64,000 nt of DNA from Pandoraea commovens (GTDB lineage: Bacteria > Pseudomonadota > Gammaproteobacteria > Burkholderiales > Burkholderiaceae), in NCBI RefSeq assembly GCF_902459615.1, contig NZ_CABPSA010000002.1:558001-622000 (forward strand), read 5' to 3'. A program made the translations under genes and the position numbers. This document shows, one piece after another, positions 63,780 through 64,000 of the stretch. Under the pieces are notes generated by a model. That model was not told the DNA's origin. It ran no database searches and saw only the letters and a program-made list of their open reading frames with translations. How positions within the stretch are numbered: the stretch's first letter is position 1; the number at the start of each line of letters is the position of its first letter.

Positions 63780-64000
63780 ATGAGCACAACACAGCACAGC
63801 AGCAACTCGGGATTGGCGGGCCTCGTCGTCAGCGCCCACTCGGCGGACTTCGTCTGGCGCGCGGCGGGCACGATCGCCACGCACGTCGCGCAGGGCTATC
63901 GCATGAAGATCGTCTGCCTGTCGTTCGGCGAGCGCGGCGAGTCGGCCAAGCTCTGGCGCAAGGGCGCCGAGATGACGGAAGCGAAGGTGAAGACCGCACG
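63780..64000 (+). CDS. galB: GalB-like 4-oxalomesaconate hydratase (PIG-L/LmbE fold), 3' end outside the window
   Basis: The first 73 residues are visible. They contain the zinc-enzyme motif VVSAHSADFVWRAAGTIA, which corresponds to the AHxxD region of the PIG-L/LmbE deacetylase fold, and then KIVCLSFGERGESAKLW. The GERGESAKLW block, as I recall, is that of GalB of Pseudomonas putida. GalB hydrates 4-oxalomesaconate in gallate and protocatechuate 4,5-cleavage; it uses this deacetylase fold and is unlike the amidohydrolase LigJ. Its place behind the ligBA genes agrees. A true deacetylase is the alternative. Confidence 0.78.
   Translation, partial: MSTTQHSSNSGLAGLVVSAHSADFVWRAAGTIATHVAQGYRMKIVCLSFGERGESAKLWRKGAEMTEAKVKTA

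Overview
The window is a stretch of chromosome from a GC-rich betaproteobacterium of the order Burkholderiales. The gene set and the protein sequences (mreBC, gatCAB, hslVU, RegAB-type regulators, CTSA-type DksA, a RlmI-like methyltransferase) look most like Burkholderiaceae such as Pandoraea. That genus assignment is my inference from remembered sequences, not from a search. Coding density is high, nearly every gap over 300 bp lies at a divergent or operon-leading promoter, and I see no tRNA, rRNA, IS element, prophage or CRISPR array.

Layout. 1-7.5 kb is housekeeping: mreC (cut by the window edge) and mreB on the minus strand, then gatC-gatA-lipoprotein-gatB and a PPK2 polyphosphate kinase. 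7.7-12.1 kb is an RND efflux pair (adaptor plus inner-membrane pump) without an outer-membrane channel. 12.6-21.2 kb is a compact type IVb pilus locus in one direction: prepilin, PilL/TcpQ-like protein, lipoprotein secretin, PilO, PilP, ATPase, platform protein and prepilin peptidase. 21.2-26.5 kb holds a GMC oxidoreductase, an AidB-like acyl-CoA dehydrogenase and a coniferyl-aldehyde-type dehydrogenase. 26.6-33 kb is core metabolism: metK, an LpxL-type acyltransferase, dapF, a DUF484 protein, xerC and an rRNA methyltransferase.

33-39.8 kb looks like a zinc-homeostasis block: a Zur-like Fur-family repressor, a His-rich COG0523 GTPase, a DksA lacking the zinc-finger cysteines, a small His-containing membrane protein and a ZnuD-like TonB receptor. 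Two copies of a TTGCAACT/AGTTGCAA palindrome stand before the repressor gene and before the small membrane protein, which suggests a local Zur regulon. 40-47 kb carries hslVU, a RegB/RegA-type redox two-component pair, a PCuAC copper chaperone, a Cys-rich CWC protein, argB and a Dph6-like ATP pyrophosphatase.

47.3-64 kb is the most interesting part, a vanilloid / aryl-acid catabolic region. It encodes, in order, a LysR regulator, a benzoylformate-decarboxylase-type ThDP enzyme, an aromatic aldehyde dehydrogenase, an MHS-family transporter, vanillate O-demethylase (VanAB), a VanR-like GntR regulator, protocatechuate 4,5-dioxygenase (beta then alpha subunit), a LysR-like regulator with two DNA-binding domains, a five-gene branched-chain-type ABC importer, and the start of a GalB-like 4-oxalomesaconate hydratase. 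Read together this is a route aryl-glyoxylate -> vanillin -> vanillate -> protocatechuate -> meta-cleavage -> 4-oxalomesaconate hydration. The substrate of the first step is inferred. The promoter regions here contain a textbook LysR T-N11-A site and a nested dyad between the GntR gene and the dioxygenase operon.
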